Positions 1 to 6,791 of a stretch of 14,705 nucleotides of DNA are shown one piece after another (within the stretch, counting starts at the first letter, position 1; every line of letters begins with the position of its first letter). Below the pieces are notes generated by a model that was given only the letters and a program-made list of their open reading frames with translations, was not told the origin of the DNA and did not search any database. This stretch comes from CAZEUZ01 sp964515805 (lineage in GTDB: Bacteria; Pseudomonadota; Gammaproteobacteria; Pseudomonadales; Cellvibrionaceae). Position numbers and translations under genes: made by a program. The stretch is from contig CAZEUZ010000072.1 of the NCBI GenBank assembly GCA_964515805.1, positions 1 through 14,705 on the forward strand, read 5' to 3'.

Positions 1-364
1 TGTCGGTCCTGCATTGGGTCAACACGGCGTTAATATTATGGAGTTCTGTAAGGCTTTCAATGCTAAAAGTCAATCGATAGAACCCGGTGCTCCCGTTCCT
101 GTAATTATTAGCGTATACAGTGATCGTAGCTTTAGCTTTGAAATGAAAACGCCGCCAGCGGCTTTTTTGTTGCGTAAAGCCGCAAAAATTAATAAAGGCA
201 GTTCTCGACCCAATACTGAAAAGGTCGGAAAGGTTACACGCCAACAGCTGGAAGATATTGCCACAGCAAAAATGCCGGATTTGACTGCTGCAAATATGGA
301 TGCAGCGGTGCGTACGATCGCAGGCAGTGCTGTGAGTGCAGGTTTAGAAGTCGAGGGTTTGTAA
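1..364 (+). CDS. rplK: 50S ribosomal protein L11 (uL11), 3' part
   Basis: L11 binds the GTPase-associated region of 23S rRNA at the base of the L7/L12 stalk and helps position elongation and release factors. The frame is open from base 2, and its first residues VGPALGQHGVNIMEFCKAFN are the family's conserved N-terminal-domain signature, so about 23 residues lie upstream of the window. The rest shows the TPPAAFLLRKAA stretch and a C-terminal rRNA-binding domain rich in lysine, ending in TAA. The 120 visible residues plus about 23 match the usual length of about 142. The stop is one base before the rplA start, so translation of the two is probably coupled. The L1 autoregulatory site known upstream of rplK in E. 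coli would be outside the window. Confidence 0.98.
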   Translation, partial: VGPALGQHGVNIMEFCKAFNAKSQSIEPGAPVPVIISVYSDRSFSFEMKTPPAAFLLRKAAKINKGSSRPNTEKVGKVTRQQLEDIATAKMPDLTAANMDAAVRTIAGSAVSAGLEVEGL

Positions 365-365
365 A

Positions 366-1061
366 GTGGCTAAAAATTCAAAACGACAACAAGTTATTCG
401 CGAACAGGTTGACTTCAATAAACAGTATAGTATTGGTGAAGCAGTGAAGTTGCTTAAGGAACTTTCAACCGTTAAGTTTAAAGAAACAATTGATGCTGCT
501 ATCAATTTAGGGATAGATCCACGCAAATCAGATCAAGCAGTTCGTGGAGCTACTTCCCTGCCTCATGGTACTGGAAAGTCCGTACGAGTTGCCGTATTCG
601 CATCTGGAGATAACGCTGATTCCGCTAAAGAAGCCGGTGCCGATATGGTGGGTATGGAAGACCTCGCTGAGGAAATTAAACAAGGCAACATGAATTTTGA
701 TGTAGTTATCGCAGATCCACCGGCGATGCGCATTGTTGGCCAGTTGGGTAAGATATTGGGCCCCAGAGGTTTAATGCCTAATCCGAAAACAGGTACAGTG
801 ACCGAGAATGTCGCTGCAGCTGTGAAAAACGCAAAATCTGGTCAAGTGAGGTTCCGTGCGGATAAAGGCGGTATAGTTCACGGCGGCATTGGTTGTGTAG
901 ATTTTGAGATTGAAGCTATCAAGGAAAATCTTGAAGCGTTAATTGCCGACTTAAAAAAAGTCAAACCAGCTTCATCCAAGGGTATTTACCTGAAAAAAAT
1001 TTCGTTGAGCAGCACAATGGGTCCTGGATTGCCTATTGATCTGGCAAGCTTGAGTGCTTAG
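366..1061 (+). CDS. rplA: 50S ribosomal protein L1 (uL1)
   Basis: L1 forms the mobile L1 stalk of the large subunit near the E site and, in E. coli, represses translation of its own L11-L1 mRNA. The 231-residue product is close to the usual 230-234. It carries the signature GPRGLMPNPKTGTVT and the conserved LPHGTGKSVRVAVFA and MNFDVVIADP segments of the two-domain fold. The start is GTG, chosen because MAKNSKRQQVIRE matches the family N-terminus and a GAGG Shine-Dalgarno (353-356) sits nine bases upstream, inside the end of rplK. One base separates it from the rplK stop. The protein ends at SLSA, a few residues shorter than in E. coli; I see no sign of damage. Confidence 0.98.
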   Translation: MAKNSKRQQVIREQVDFNKQYSIGEAVKLLKELSTVKFKETIDAAINLGIDPRKSDQAVRGATSLPHGTGKSVRVAVFASGDNADSAKEAGADMVGMEDLAEEIKQGNMNFDVVIADPPAMRIVGQLGKILGPRGLMPNPKTGTVTENVAAAVKNAKSGQVRFRADKGGIVHGGIGCVDFEIEAIKENLEALIADLKKVKPASSKGIYLKKISLSSTMGPGLPIDLASLSA

Positions 1062-1080
1062 CTCATAAAGAATTTACAAT
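1050..1080 (+). promoter_or_regulatory. Candidate weak promoter for rplJL-rpoBC
   Basis: TTGAGT (1050-1055) and TACAAT (1075-1080) resemble sigma70 -35 and -10 boxes, but the 19-base spacer is longer than the optimal 17. A promoter (PL10) is known between rplA and rplJ in E. coli, which makes the position plausible. The boxes overlap the last codons of rplA, and the region is AT-rich, so a chance match is quite possible. Confidence 0.27.
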
Positions 1081-1143
1081 TTTATCTTTAGTTTTTATTG
1101 ACGTTTTCAGTCGAAAGTCTTTCAGCTGTAACTTCAATAAGCT

Positions 1144-1394
1144 ATCGAAGACCGCAGGGGCTACAGGGAAAATGGTTAACTTACTAGTGGTTGGTTAGCC
1201 ATAACAGTTGCTTAATTCAGTCATTTTTTGATTGTCCCCGCGCAGATGGCGTACTCAGTTCGGTTTTATCACTCTAGTAAAGCCAAATATGATCGCCGAG
1301 AGTGCTTTTCTTCGTTTCGGTAAAAGCGACGGTGAAAGGTTTTATTAACGATTAACGCGATAACCGTCGCGCTAATTAGATTGGGAGGAAAACT
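1144..1394 (+). promoter_or_regulatory. L10-type autoregulatory mRNA leader upstream of rplJ
   Basis: In gammaproteobacteria the L10-(L7/L12) complex binds a structured, kink-turn-containing leader of its own mRNA and represses rplJL translation. Here CGAAGACCGCAGGGG (1146-1160) can pair with CCCCGCG (1236-1242), leaving one bulged A; both sides closely resemble my memory of the E. coli leader. Within this stem, AATGGTTAAC pairs with GTTAGCCAT (1172-1180 with 1194-1202, nine pairs including one G-U). Downstream are CACTCT/AGAGTG (1270-1275 with 1299-1304), GCTTTT/AAAAGC (1304-1309 with 1322-1327) and GCGACGGT/ACCGTCGC (1326-1333 with 1363-1370, perfect). The Shine-Dalgarno GGGAGGA (1383-1389) follows. 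No gene was seen in this 333-base gap. Confidence 0.75.
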
Positions 1395-1925
1395 GTGGCG
1401 TTAGCACTTGTCGACAAGCAAGAAATTGTCGCTGAAGTCAACTCAACAGCTAGTCATGCTTTATCGTTAGTCATTGCCGATGCGCGCGGTGTCAACGTGA
1501 CGGATATGACTGAGTTGCGTAAGTTGGCCAGGGAAAACAAAGTGACCTTGCGTATTATTCGTAATACTTTGGCAAAGCGTGCGTTCGAGGACACTGAGTT
1601 TGATTGTGTTAAGGACGTTCTTGCCGGTCCCTCGCTATTCGGCTTTTCCATGGAGGACCCGGGTGCGGCAGCGCGTATCTTTAAAGATTTTGCTAAAGAA
1701 AACGAAGACTTTGAAGTCAAAGCGCTTGCCATCGAGGGTAATTTATTAAACGCTGACCAAATTGACGTGTTAGCAAAATTACCAACTCGCGAACAAGCAT
1801 TGGGGCAGCTGGCGAGCGTCATGATCGCGCCGGTAACAAAATTGGTACGTACTTTCAACGAGGTGCCTACTAAGGTCGTTCGTGCCGTTGCTGCTGTTCG
1901 TGATCAAAAACAGAATGCTGCTTAA
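1395..1925 (+). CDS. rplJ: 50S ribosomal protein L10 (uL10)
   Basis: L10 anchors the L7/L12 dimers to 23S rRNA and so forms the stalk that recruits translational GTPases; with L7/L12 it also represses its own mRNA. The 176-residue product starts MALALVDKQEIVAEV and contains the family stretches MTELRKLARENKV, IIRNTLAKRAF and EDPGAAARIFKDFAK, all in the rRNA-binding N-terminal domain. The C-terminal part, which ends in a charged helix-like tail, is longer than the 165-residue E. coli protein, within the range seen in other bacteria. The GTG start is fixed by that N-terminus and by the strong GGGAGGA Shine-Dalgarno five bases upstream. It lies behind a structured leader and 52 bases before rplL, with which it is surely cotranscribed. 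Confidence 0.98.
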   Translation: MALALVDKQEIVAEVNSTASHALSLVIADARGVNVTDMTELRKLARENKVTLRIIRNTLAKRAFEDTEFDCVKDVLAGPSLFGFSMEDPGAAARIFKDFAKENEDFEVKALAIEGNLLNADQIDVLAKLPTREQALGQLASVMIAPVTKLVRTFNEVPTKVVRAVAAVRDQKQNAA

Positions 1926-1977
1926 TTCTAATTTAAGCGAAAACAATTATTTACTTATTTAACATGAGGCTTGATTT

Positions 1978-2358
1978 ATGTCCCTAACTAACGAAGATAT
2001 TTTAAATGCTATTGCTGATATGCCTGTTATGCAAGTTGTTGAACTTGTCACTGCAATGGAAGAAAAATTTGGTGTTTCTGCAGCAGCAGCTGTTGCGGTA
2101 GCTGCAGGTCCTGCTGCTGGAGGTGACGCTCCCGCTGCAGAAGAGAAAACGGAGTTTGATATCTTGCTGACAGACGTTGGTGATAAAAAGATCAATGTTA
2201 TTAAAGCAGTGCGCGAAGTTACCGGTTTAGGCCTTAAAGAAGCCAAGACCTTAGTAGAAGAGGCGCCGAAACCAGTGAAGGAAGGTGTTCCTAAAGAGGA
2301 AGCCGAAGAAATTAAAGCAAAACTGGAAGCAGTCGGTGCAAAAGCAGAATTGAAGTAG
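1978..2358 (+). CDS. rplL: 50S ribosomal protein L7/L12 (bL12)
   Basis: L7/L12 is the multicopy flexible stalk protein that contacts EF-G, EF-Tu, IF2 and RF3. The 126 residues show the expected three parts: an N-terminal dimerisation helix region (about 1-33, MSLTNEDILNAIADMPVMQV), an Ala/Gly/Pro-rich hinge (about 34-55), and the globular C-terminal domain (about 56-126) with the factor-binding stretch KKINVIKAVREVTGLGLKEA. The length is typical of the family (about 120-127). The ATG has GAGG at 1966-1969, eight bases upstream. It follows rplJ by 52 bases with no terminator; an attenuator-like structure lies after it. Four to six copies per ribosome are needed, which fits extra transcription stopping before rpoB. 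Confidence 0.98.
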   Translation: MSLTNEDILNAIADMPVMQVVELVTAMEEKFGVSAAAAVAVAAGPAAGGDAPAAEEKTEFDILLTDVGDKKINVIKAVREVTGLGLKEAKTLVEEAPKPVKEGVPKEEAEEIKAKLEAVGAKAELK

Positions 2359-2359
2359 C

Positions 2360-2444
2360 ATTAGCGCACGTACAGTATTGGCTAATACTTTGCTCTTCAG
2401 GGCGCAGGAAGCGCCCAGACTCCTTGTGATTATAAGGATTGTCT
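2360..2444 (+). promoter_or_regulatory. Stacked stem-loops after rplL, possible RNase III processing site
   Basis: Three hairpins follow the rplL stop: ATTAGC/GCTAAT (2360-2365 with 2381-2386), a perfect GGGCGC-AGGAA-GCGCCC (2400-2416), and directly abutting it AGACTCCTT...AAGGA-TT-GTCT (2417-2425 with 2434-2444). The last two could stack end to end into a longer helix. In E. coli an RNase III site lies between rplL and rpoB; that this structure is cut here is inference. None of the three is followed by a T tract, so they are not terminators by themselves. Confidence 0.45.
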
Positions 2445-2472
2445 AAGTTCAATATGAAGCTTAAAGGTCTGT

Positions 2473-2504
2473 GGGTCAGTGGTCTTTATCCGCTGGCCCT
2501 TTGT
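2473..2504 (+). terminator. Attenuator-like terminator between rplL and rpoB
   Basis: GGGTCAGTGG (2473-2482) pairs with CCGCTGGCCC (2490-2499) over ten bases, with two G-U wobbles and a seven-base loop, followed by a short T-rich run (TTTGT). The strong stem with a weak T tract suits partial termination. A partial terminator at this place is well known in E. coli and reduces rpoBC transcription relative to rplJL. How much read-through occurs here cannot be judged from sequence. Confidence 0.6.
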
Positions 2505-2538
2505 CGTATGTGTTGCAATAACAATTGTGCACTCAGGA

Positions 2539-2566
2539 TTTTCAACAACCTATTCTGAACTATAAA
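2539..2566 (+). promoter_or_regulatory. Candidate weak internal promoter for rpoBC
   Basis: TTTTCA (2539-2544) and TATAAA (2561-2566) have a 16-base spacer and match the sigma70 consensus at four and five of six positions. The position just upstream of rpoB fits a minor promoter that would add to read-through of the attenuator. The evidence is only the boxes. Confidence 0.27.
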
Positions 2567-2617
2567 GAAGCAGGCTGTATTTACAGTTTGCTGCACCGTA
2601 CAAATTGAGGAAACTAC

Positions 2618-5600
2618 ATGGCTTACTCATACACTGAGAAAAAACGTATTCGTAAAAATTTCGGTAATTTGCCAAATGTAATGGATGTGCCTTTCTTGCT
2701 GGCTATTCAATTGGATTCATACCGAGAATTTACCCAAGCTGATACTCCCTCTGAAAAACTACAAGACACAGGCCTGCATGCCGCTTTCAAGTCGGTATTC
2801 CCTATTGCAAGCTACTCCGGTAGTGCTGCTTTGGAATACGTCGGTTATACCCTCGGAAAGCCGGCGTTTGATATTAACGAATGTGTACTGCGTGGAGCTA
2901 CTTATTCCGTTCCTCTCAGAGTAAAGTTACGCTTGATCATTTACGACAAAGAGTCGGCCAATAAAGCAGTCAAGGATATCAAAGAACAAGAAGTCTATAT
3001 GGGTGAAATCCCACTAATGACGGAAAATGGCACCTTTGTCATAAACGGTACTGAACGCGTAATCGTTTCCCAGTTGCACCGTTCTCCTGGCGTATTTTTT
3101 GATCACGATAAGGGTAAAACTCACTCTTCAGGCAAATTGCTATATTCCGCTAGAGTCATTTCCTATCGCGGTTCATGGCTGGATTTTGAGTTTGATCCTA
3201 AAGACCTAGTATATGTACGTATTGACCGGCGTCGTAAATTGCCGGCTACTATTTTGCTGAAGGCATTGGGTTATTCTTCCGAAGAGATACTTAGTATCTT
3301 TTTTGACACCAGTAGGTTTGAAATTGGCGCCGACAAGCAGTTTCTACTAGAACTGGTGCCTTCGCGTTTACGCGGCGAAGTTGCTGCATTCGATATTGTA
3401 GATAAGAGTGGCAAGGTATTAGTTGAAGAGGGTCGTCGGATTACCGCTCGCCATATTCGTTTGCTGGAAGGCGCCAAAGTTAACCAATTGCCTGTGCCGG
3501 AAGATTATCTGATTGGCCGCACTCTAGCGAATGATTTGGTGGATACTGACACCGGTGAGATTCTGTTCGAATCCAATACCGAAATTACCGGTGAGGTTTT
3601 GGAAAAGATACTGTCATCAGGCGCGACAGCTATCGAGACTTTGTATACCAATGAGTTAGATTGTGGTCCTTTTGTTTCTGAGACATTGCGTATTGATCCA
3701 ACTCATAATCAGCTAGAGGCATTGGTAGAGATTTATCGCATGATGCGACCGGGTGAACCACCCACTAAAGAATCCGCTGAAACGCTTTTCCAAAACTTGT
3801 TTTTCGCGCCCGAGCGTTACGATCTTTCTGTTGTTGGTCGAATGAAGTTCAACCGCCGCTTGAAGCGAGACAGTGAGACCGGTGACAGCACATTGTCTAA
3901 AGAAGATATTGTCGATGTACTTAAAACCCTTATAGATATACGCAATGGTAAGGGAGCAGTTGACGATGTCGATCATTTGGGTAATAGGCGTGTTCGCTCT
4001 GTTGGAGAGATTGTTGAAAACCAGTTCCGTGTTGGTTTGGTTCGAGTCGAACGCGCAGTGAAGGAGCGCTTGTCAATGGCAGAGTCCGAGGGGCTTATGC
4101 CGCAAGATTTGATCAATGCAAAACCTGTTTCTGCCGCCGTAAAAGAATTTTTTGGTTCGTCACAGTTGTCGCAATTTATGGATCAAAATAATCCGCTGTC
4201 AGAAATTACTCACAAGCGTCGTGTTTCGGCTTTGGGGCCTGGCGGCTTGACCCGTGAGCGTGCCGGTTTTGAAGTGCGTGACGTGCACCCTACTCACTAC
4301 GGGCGCGTTTGTCCCATTGAAACTCCGGAAGGGCCCAATATTGGTTTGATTAATTCGCTGGCTGCCTACGCCCGTACCAATCACTATGGATTCCTGGAAA
4401 GCCCTTATCGCCGAGTAGTCGGCGGCAAGGTTACGACAGATATAGATTATTTGTCCGCTATCAATGAATCGGAGTTTGTTATAGCCCAGGCTTCAGCTGA
4501 ATTGAATGATAAAGGTGAGTTAGTCGAAGAGCTGGTATCTGTGCGCCATCAAAATGAGTTCACTTTGAAGGTCCCGCAAGATGTTCAGTATATGGACGTG
4601 TCGCCTAGGCAGGTAGTATCCGTCGCTGCATCACTTATTCCCTTTCTAGAGCACGACGATGCTAACCGTGCTTTGATGGGTTCCAATATGCAGCGTCAAG
4701 CAGTGCCTACATTGAAGGCGGAAAAACCTTTGGTGGGCACAGGTATGGAGCGTAATGTGGCTCGCGATTCAGGCGTTTGTGCCGTTGCTAGGCGCGGCGG
4801 AGTAATCGACAGCGTTGATGCCGGTCGTATAGTTGTCCGGACGAATAATGATGAAGTAGAAGCTGGCGAAGCCGGTGTGGATATTTATAACTTAACTAAA
4901 TATATTCGATCAAATCAGAATACTTGTATTAACCAAAGACCGATTGTCAGTGTGGGCGATACTGTGAGCCGAGGTGATATCTTGGCCGATGGACCCTCTG
5001 TCGATTTAGGAGAGTTGGCGCTCGGGCAAAATATGCGTATTGCTTTTATGCCTTGGAATGGTTACAACTTTGAGGATTCCATCTTAGTTTCAGAGCGCGT
5101 AGTCCAGGAAGATCGCTTCACTACTATACATATTCAAGAACTCACGTGTATCGCTCGCGACACAAAATTGGGAAGCGAGGAAATTACAGCTGATATACCC
5201 AATGTTGGAGAAGGTGCGTTATCCAAACTGGATGAATCCGGTATTGTTTATGTTGGCGCCGAAGTAACCCCCGGCGATATTTTAGTCGGCAAGGTTACGC
5301 CCAAGGGCGAGACTCAATTAACTCCAGAAGAAAAACTGTTGCGAGCCATATTTGGTGAGAAAGCTTCAGATGTCAAGGATACTTCCCTGCGAGTGCCTTC
5401 TAGTACCAAAGGTACGGTTATCGATGTGCAAGTATTTACTCGCGATGGTTTGGAGAAAGACCAGCGATCCAAGGATATTGAGGATTTACAGTTAGAACAG
5501 GTCCGCAAGGACCTCAATGAAGAATACCGTATTGTCGAGGTGGCAACATTTGAGCGTTTGCATTCAGCTCTGATAGGCAACAAGTTGATCAGTGGCAAAG

Positions 5601-6703
5601 GATTGAAGAAGAACGTGGTTGTCGATGATGAGATACTCAATAATTTAGAGAAAGACCAGTGGTTCAACTTGCGCATGGCAGACGATTCGCTCAATGAACA
5701 GATTGACCGTGCAGCCGAACAACTAAAAGAACGTCGCAAAGACTTGGATGACCGTTTTGAAGACAAAAAGCGGAAGTTGCAAACCGGCGACGATTTGGCC
5801 CCAGGCGTATTAAAAATTGTCAAAATATACTTGGCAATTAAGCGTCGTATTCAGCCTGGTGACAAAATGGCTGGTCGTCATGGTAATAAGGGCGTTATTT
5901 CGGTCGTCATGCCTGTAGAAGATATGCCTTACGATGAACATGGCGAACCCATTGATATTGTTCTCAACCCTTTAGGTGTTCCTTCACGAATGAACGTTGG
6001 GCAAATACTGGAGGCACACTTGGGTTTGGCCGCTAAAGGTTTGGGTGAAAAGATTGATAATATGTTTCGAGAGCAACGAGCAGTGGCAGAACTCCGTGAT
6101 TTTGTTAACAAAATCTACAACGAAACCGGTGATATAACCGGCAAGGAGTCACTGGATGAGTTTTCTGATGACGAGCTCATTCAAATGGCTAATAACTTGC
6201 GCTCTGGCGTACCAATGGCTACACCCGTTTTTGATGGAGCCAAGGAAGTAGGGATCAAAGCGCTATTGCATTTGGCGGATTTGCCGGAGAGTGGTCAAAT
6301 GACGCTTTATGATGGCCGTACAGGCGACGCTTTCTCTCGACCTGTTACCGTGGGTTACATGTACATGATGAAACTCAATCACTTGGTCGATGATAAAATG
6401 CACGCCCGTTCCACTGGCTCGTACAGTTTGGTGACCCAGCAGCCTCTTGGCGGCAAGGCCCAATTCGGCGGGCAGAGATTTGGTGAAATGGAAGTATGGG
6501 CTTTAGAAGCTTACGGTGCAGCTTATACCCTGCAAGAAATGCTGACGATAAAATCTGACGACGTAAATGGGCGTACCAAAATGTACAAAAATATTGTCGA
6601 TGGCGATCACCGTATGGAGCCAGGTATGCCAGAATCATTTAATGTATTGGTAAAAGAGATTCGTTCACTCGGCATCAATATGGAATTGGAACAAGATGTC
6701 TAG
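2618..6703 (+). CDS. rpoB: DNA-directed RNA polymerase subunit beta
   Basis: The beta subunit forms one pincer of core RNA polymerase and contributes to the active site. The 1361-residue product is close to Pseudomonas-type lengths and somewhat longer than the 1342 of E. coli. The rifampicin pocket (about 511-545, GSSQLSQFMDQNNPLSEI then THKRRVSALGPGG) has the susceptible-type residues: Q519, D522, H532 and S537 correspond to E. coli Q513, D516, H526 and S531. The flap region TPEEKLLRAIFGEKASDV, a coiled, charged insertion at about 939-1060 (the gammaproteobacterial insertion region), and the active-site motif GDKMAGRHGNKG with K1083 and K1091 follow. The ATG has TTGAGGA seven bases upstream and gives the family N-terminus MAYSYTEKKRIRKNF. 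It ends in the usual SLGINMELEQ-type tail and is followed by rpoC after 88 bases. Confidence 0.99.
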   Translation: MAYSYTEKKRIRKNFGNLPNVMDVPFLLAIQLDSYREFTQADTPSEKLQDTGLHAAFKSVFPIASYSGSAALEYVGYTLGKPAFDINECVLRGATYSVPLRVKLRLIIYDKESANKAVKDIKEQEVYMGEIPLMTENGTFVINGTERVIVSQLHRSPGVFFDHDKGKTHSSGKLLYSARVISYRGSWLDFEFDPKDLVYVRIDRRRKLPATILLKALGYSSEEILSIFFDTSRFEIGADKQFLLELVPSRLRGEVAAFDIVDKSGKVLVEEGRRITARHIRLLEGAKVNQLPVPEDYLIGRTLANDLVDTDTGEILFESNTEITGEVLEKILSSGATAIETLYTNELDCGPFVSETLRIDPTHNQLEALVEIYRMMRPGEPPTKESAETLFQNLFFAPERYDLSVVGRMKFNRRLKRDSETGDSTLSKEDIVDVLKTLIDIRNGKGAVDDVDHLGNRRVRSVGEIVENQFRVGLVRVERAVKERLSMAESEGLMPQDLINAKPVSAAVKEFFGSSQLSQFMDQNNPLSEITHKRRVSALGPGGLTRERAGFEVRDVHPTHYGRVCPIETPEGPNIGLINSLAAYARTNHYGFLESPYRRVVGGKVTTDIDYLSAINESEFVIAQASAELNDKGELVEELVSVRHQNEFTLKVPQDVQYMDVSPRQVVSVAASLIPFLEHDDANRALMGSNMQRQAVPTLKAEKPLVGTGMERNVARDSGVCAVARRGGVIDSVDAGRIVVRTNNDEVEAGEAGVDIYNLTKYIRSNQNTCINQRPIVSVGDTVSRGDILADGPSVDLGELALGQNMRIAFMPWNGYNFEDSILVSERVVQEDRFTTIHIQELTCIARDTKLGSEEITADIPNVGEGALSKLDESGIVYVGAEVTPGDILVGKVTPKGETQLTPEEKLLRAIFGEKASDVKDTSLRVPSSTKGTVIDVQVFTRDGLEKDQRSKDIEDLQLEQVRKDLNEEYRIVEVATFERLHSALIGNKLISGKGLKKNVVVDDEILNNLEKDQWFNLRMADDSLNEQIDRAAEQLKERRKDLDDRFEDKKRKLQTGDDLAPGVLKIVKIYLAIKRRIQPGDKMAGRHGNKGVISVVMPVEDMPYDEHGEPIDIVLNPLGVPSRMNVGQILEAHLGLAAKGLGEKIDNMFREQRAVAELRDFVNKIYNETGDITGKESLDEFSDDELIQMANNLRSGVPMATPVFDGAKEVGIKALLHLADLPESGQMTLYDGRTGDAFSRPVTVGYMYMMKLNHLVDDKMHARSTGSYSLVTQQPLGGKAQFGGQRFGEMEVWALEAYGAAYTLQEMLTIKSDDVNGRTKMYKNIVDGDHRMEPGMPESFNVLVKEIRSLGINMELEQDV

Positions 6704-6746
6704 TGTCAGTCATCGTTGATACCTTGAATATGCAGTTTGTCGGTGG

Positions 6747-6783
6747 CTCCTGTTTTGCCGCCGGTAATCAATACCGCCAGGAG
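6747..6783 (+). promoter_or_regulatory. Hairpin covering the rpoC Shine-Dalgarno
   Basis: CTCCTG (6747-6752) is exactly complementary to CAGGAG (6778-6783), which is most of the rpoC Shine-Dalgarno AGGAGG (6779-6784). Inside it CGGTA pairs with TACCG (6762-6766 with 6772-6776) around a five-base loop. The competing pairing GGTGG (6742-6746) with CCGCC (6774-6778) would leave the Shine-Dalgarno free. A structural on/off control of rpoC initiation is inference; the pairing itself is seen directly. Confidence 0.45.
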
Positions 6784-6791
6784 GAAAAGAT

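Noticed and set aside
1098..1132. TTGACG (1098-1103) as the -35 box of an rplJ promoter
   Set aside because: The nearest -10-like sequence (TGTAAC, 1127-1132) is 23 bases away and matches poorly, so no usable pair of boxes is formed.
1454..1858. A 134-codon open frame on the - strand inside rplJ
   Set aside because: It is the complement of a well-conserved L10 gene, and its Ser/Ala-rich composition is that expected from antisense reading of such a gene.
2570..2594. A hairpin (GCAG/CTGC enclosing CTGT/ACAG) just before the rpoB ribosome-binding site
   Set aside because: The stems are only four pairs each with an asymmetric interior loop, and the Shine-Dalgarno is not covered, so it is too weak to call.
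4142..4240. Possible rifampicin-resistance changes in rpoB
   Set aside because: The key positions (Q519, D522, H532 and S537 here) all carry the susceptible-type residues, so there is no sign of resistance.
5314..5823. A 169-codon open frame on the - strand inside rpoB
   Set aside because: It lies wholly opposite the conserved beta insertion and active-site region, its Ser/Arg/Lys-rich product resembles no family I know, and it has no separate context.
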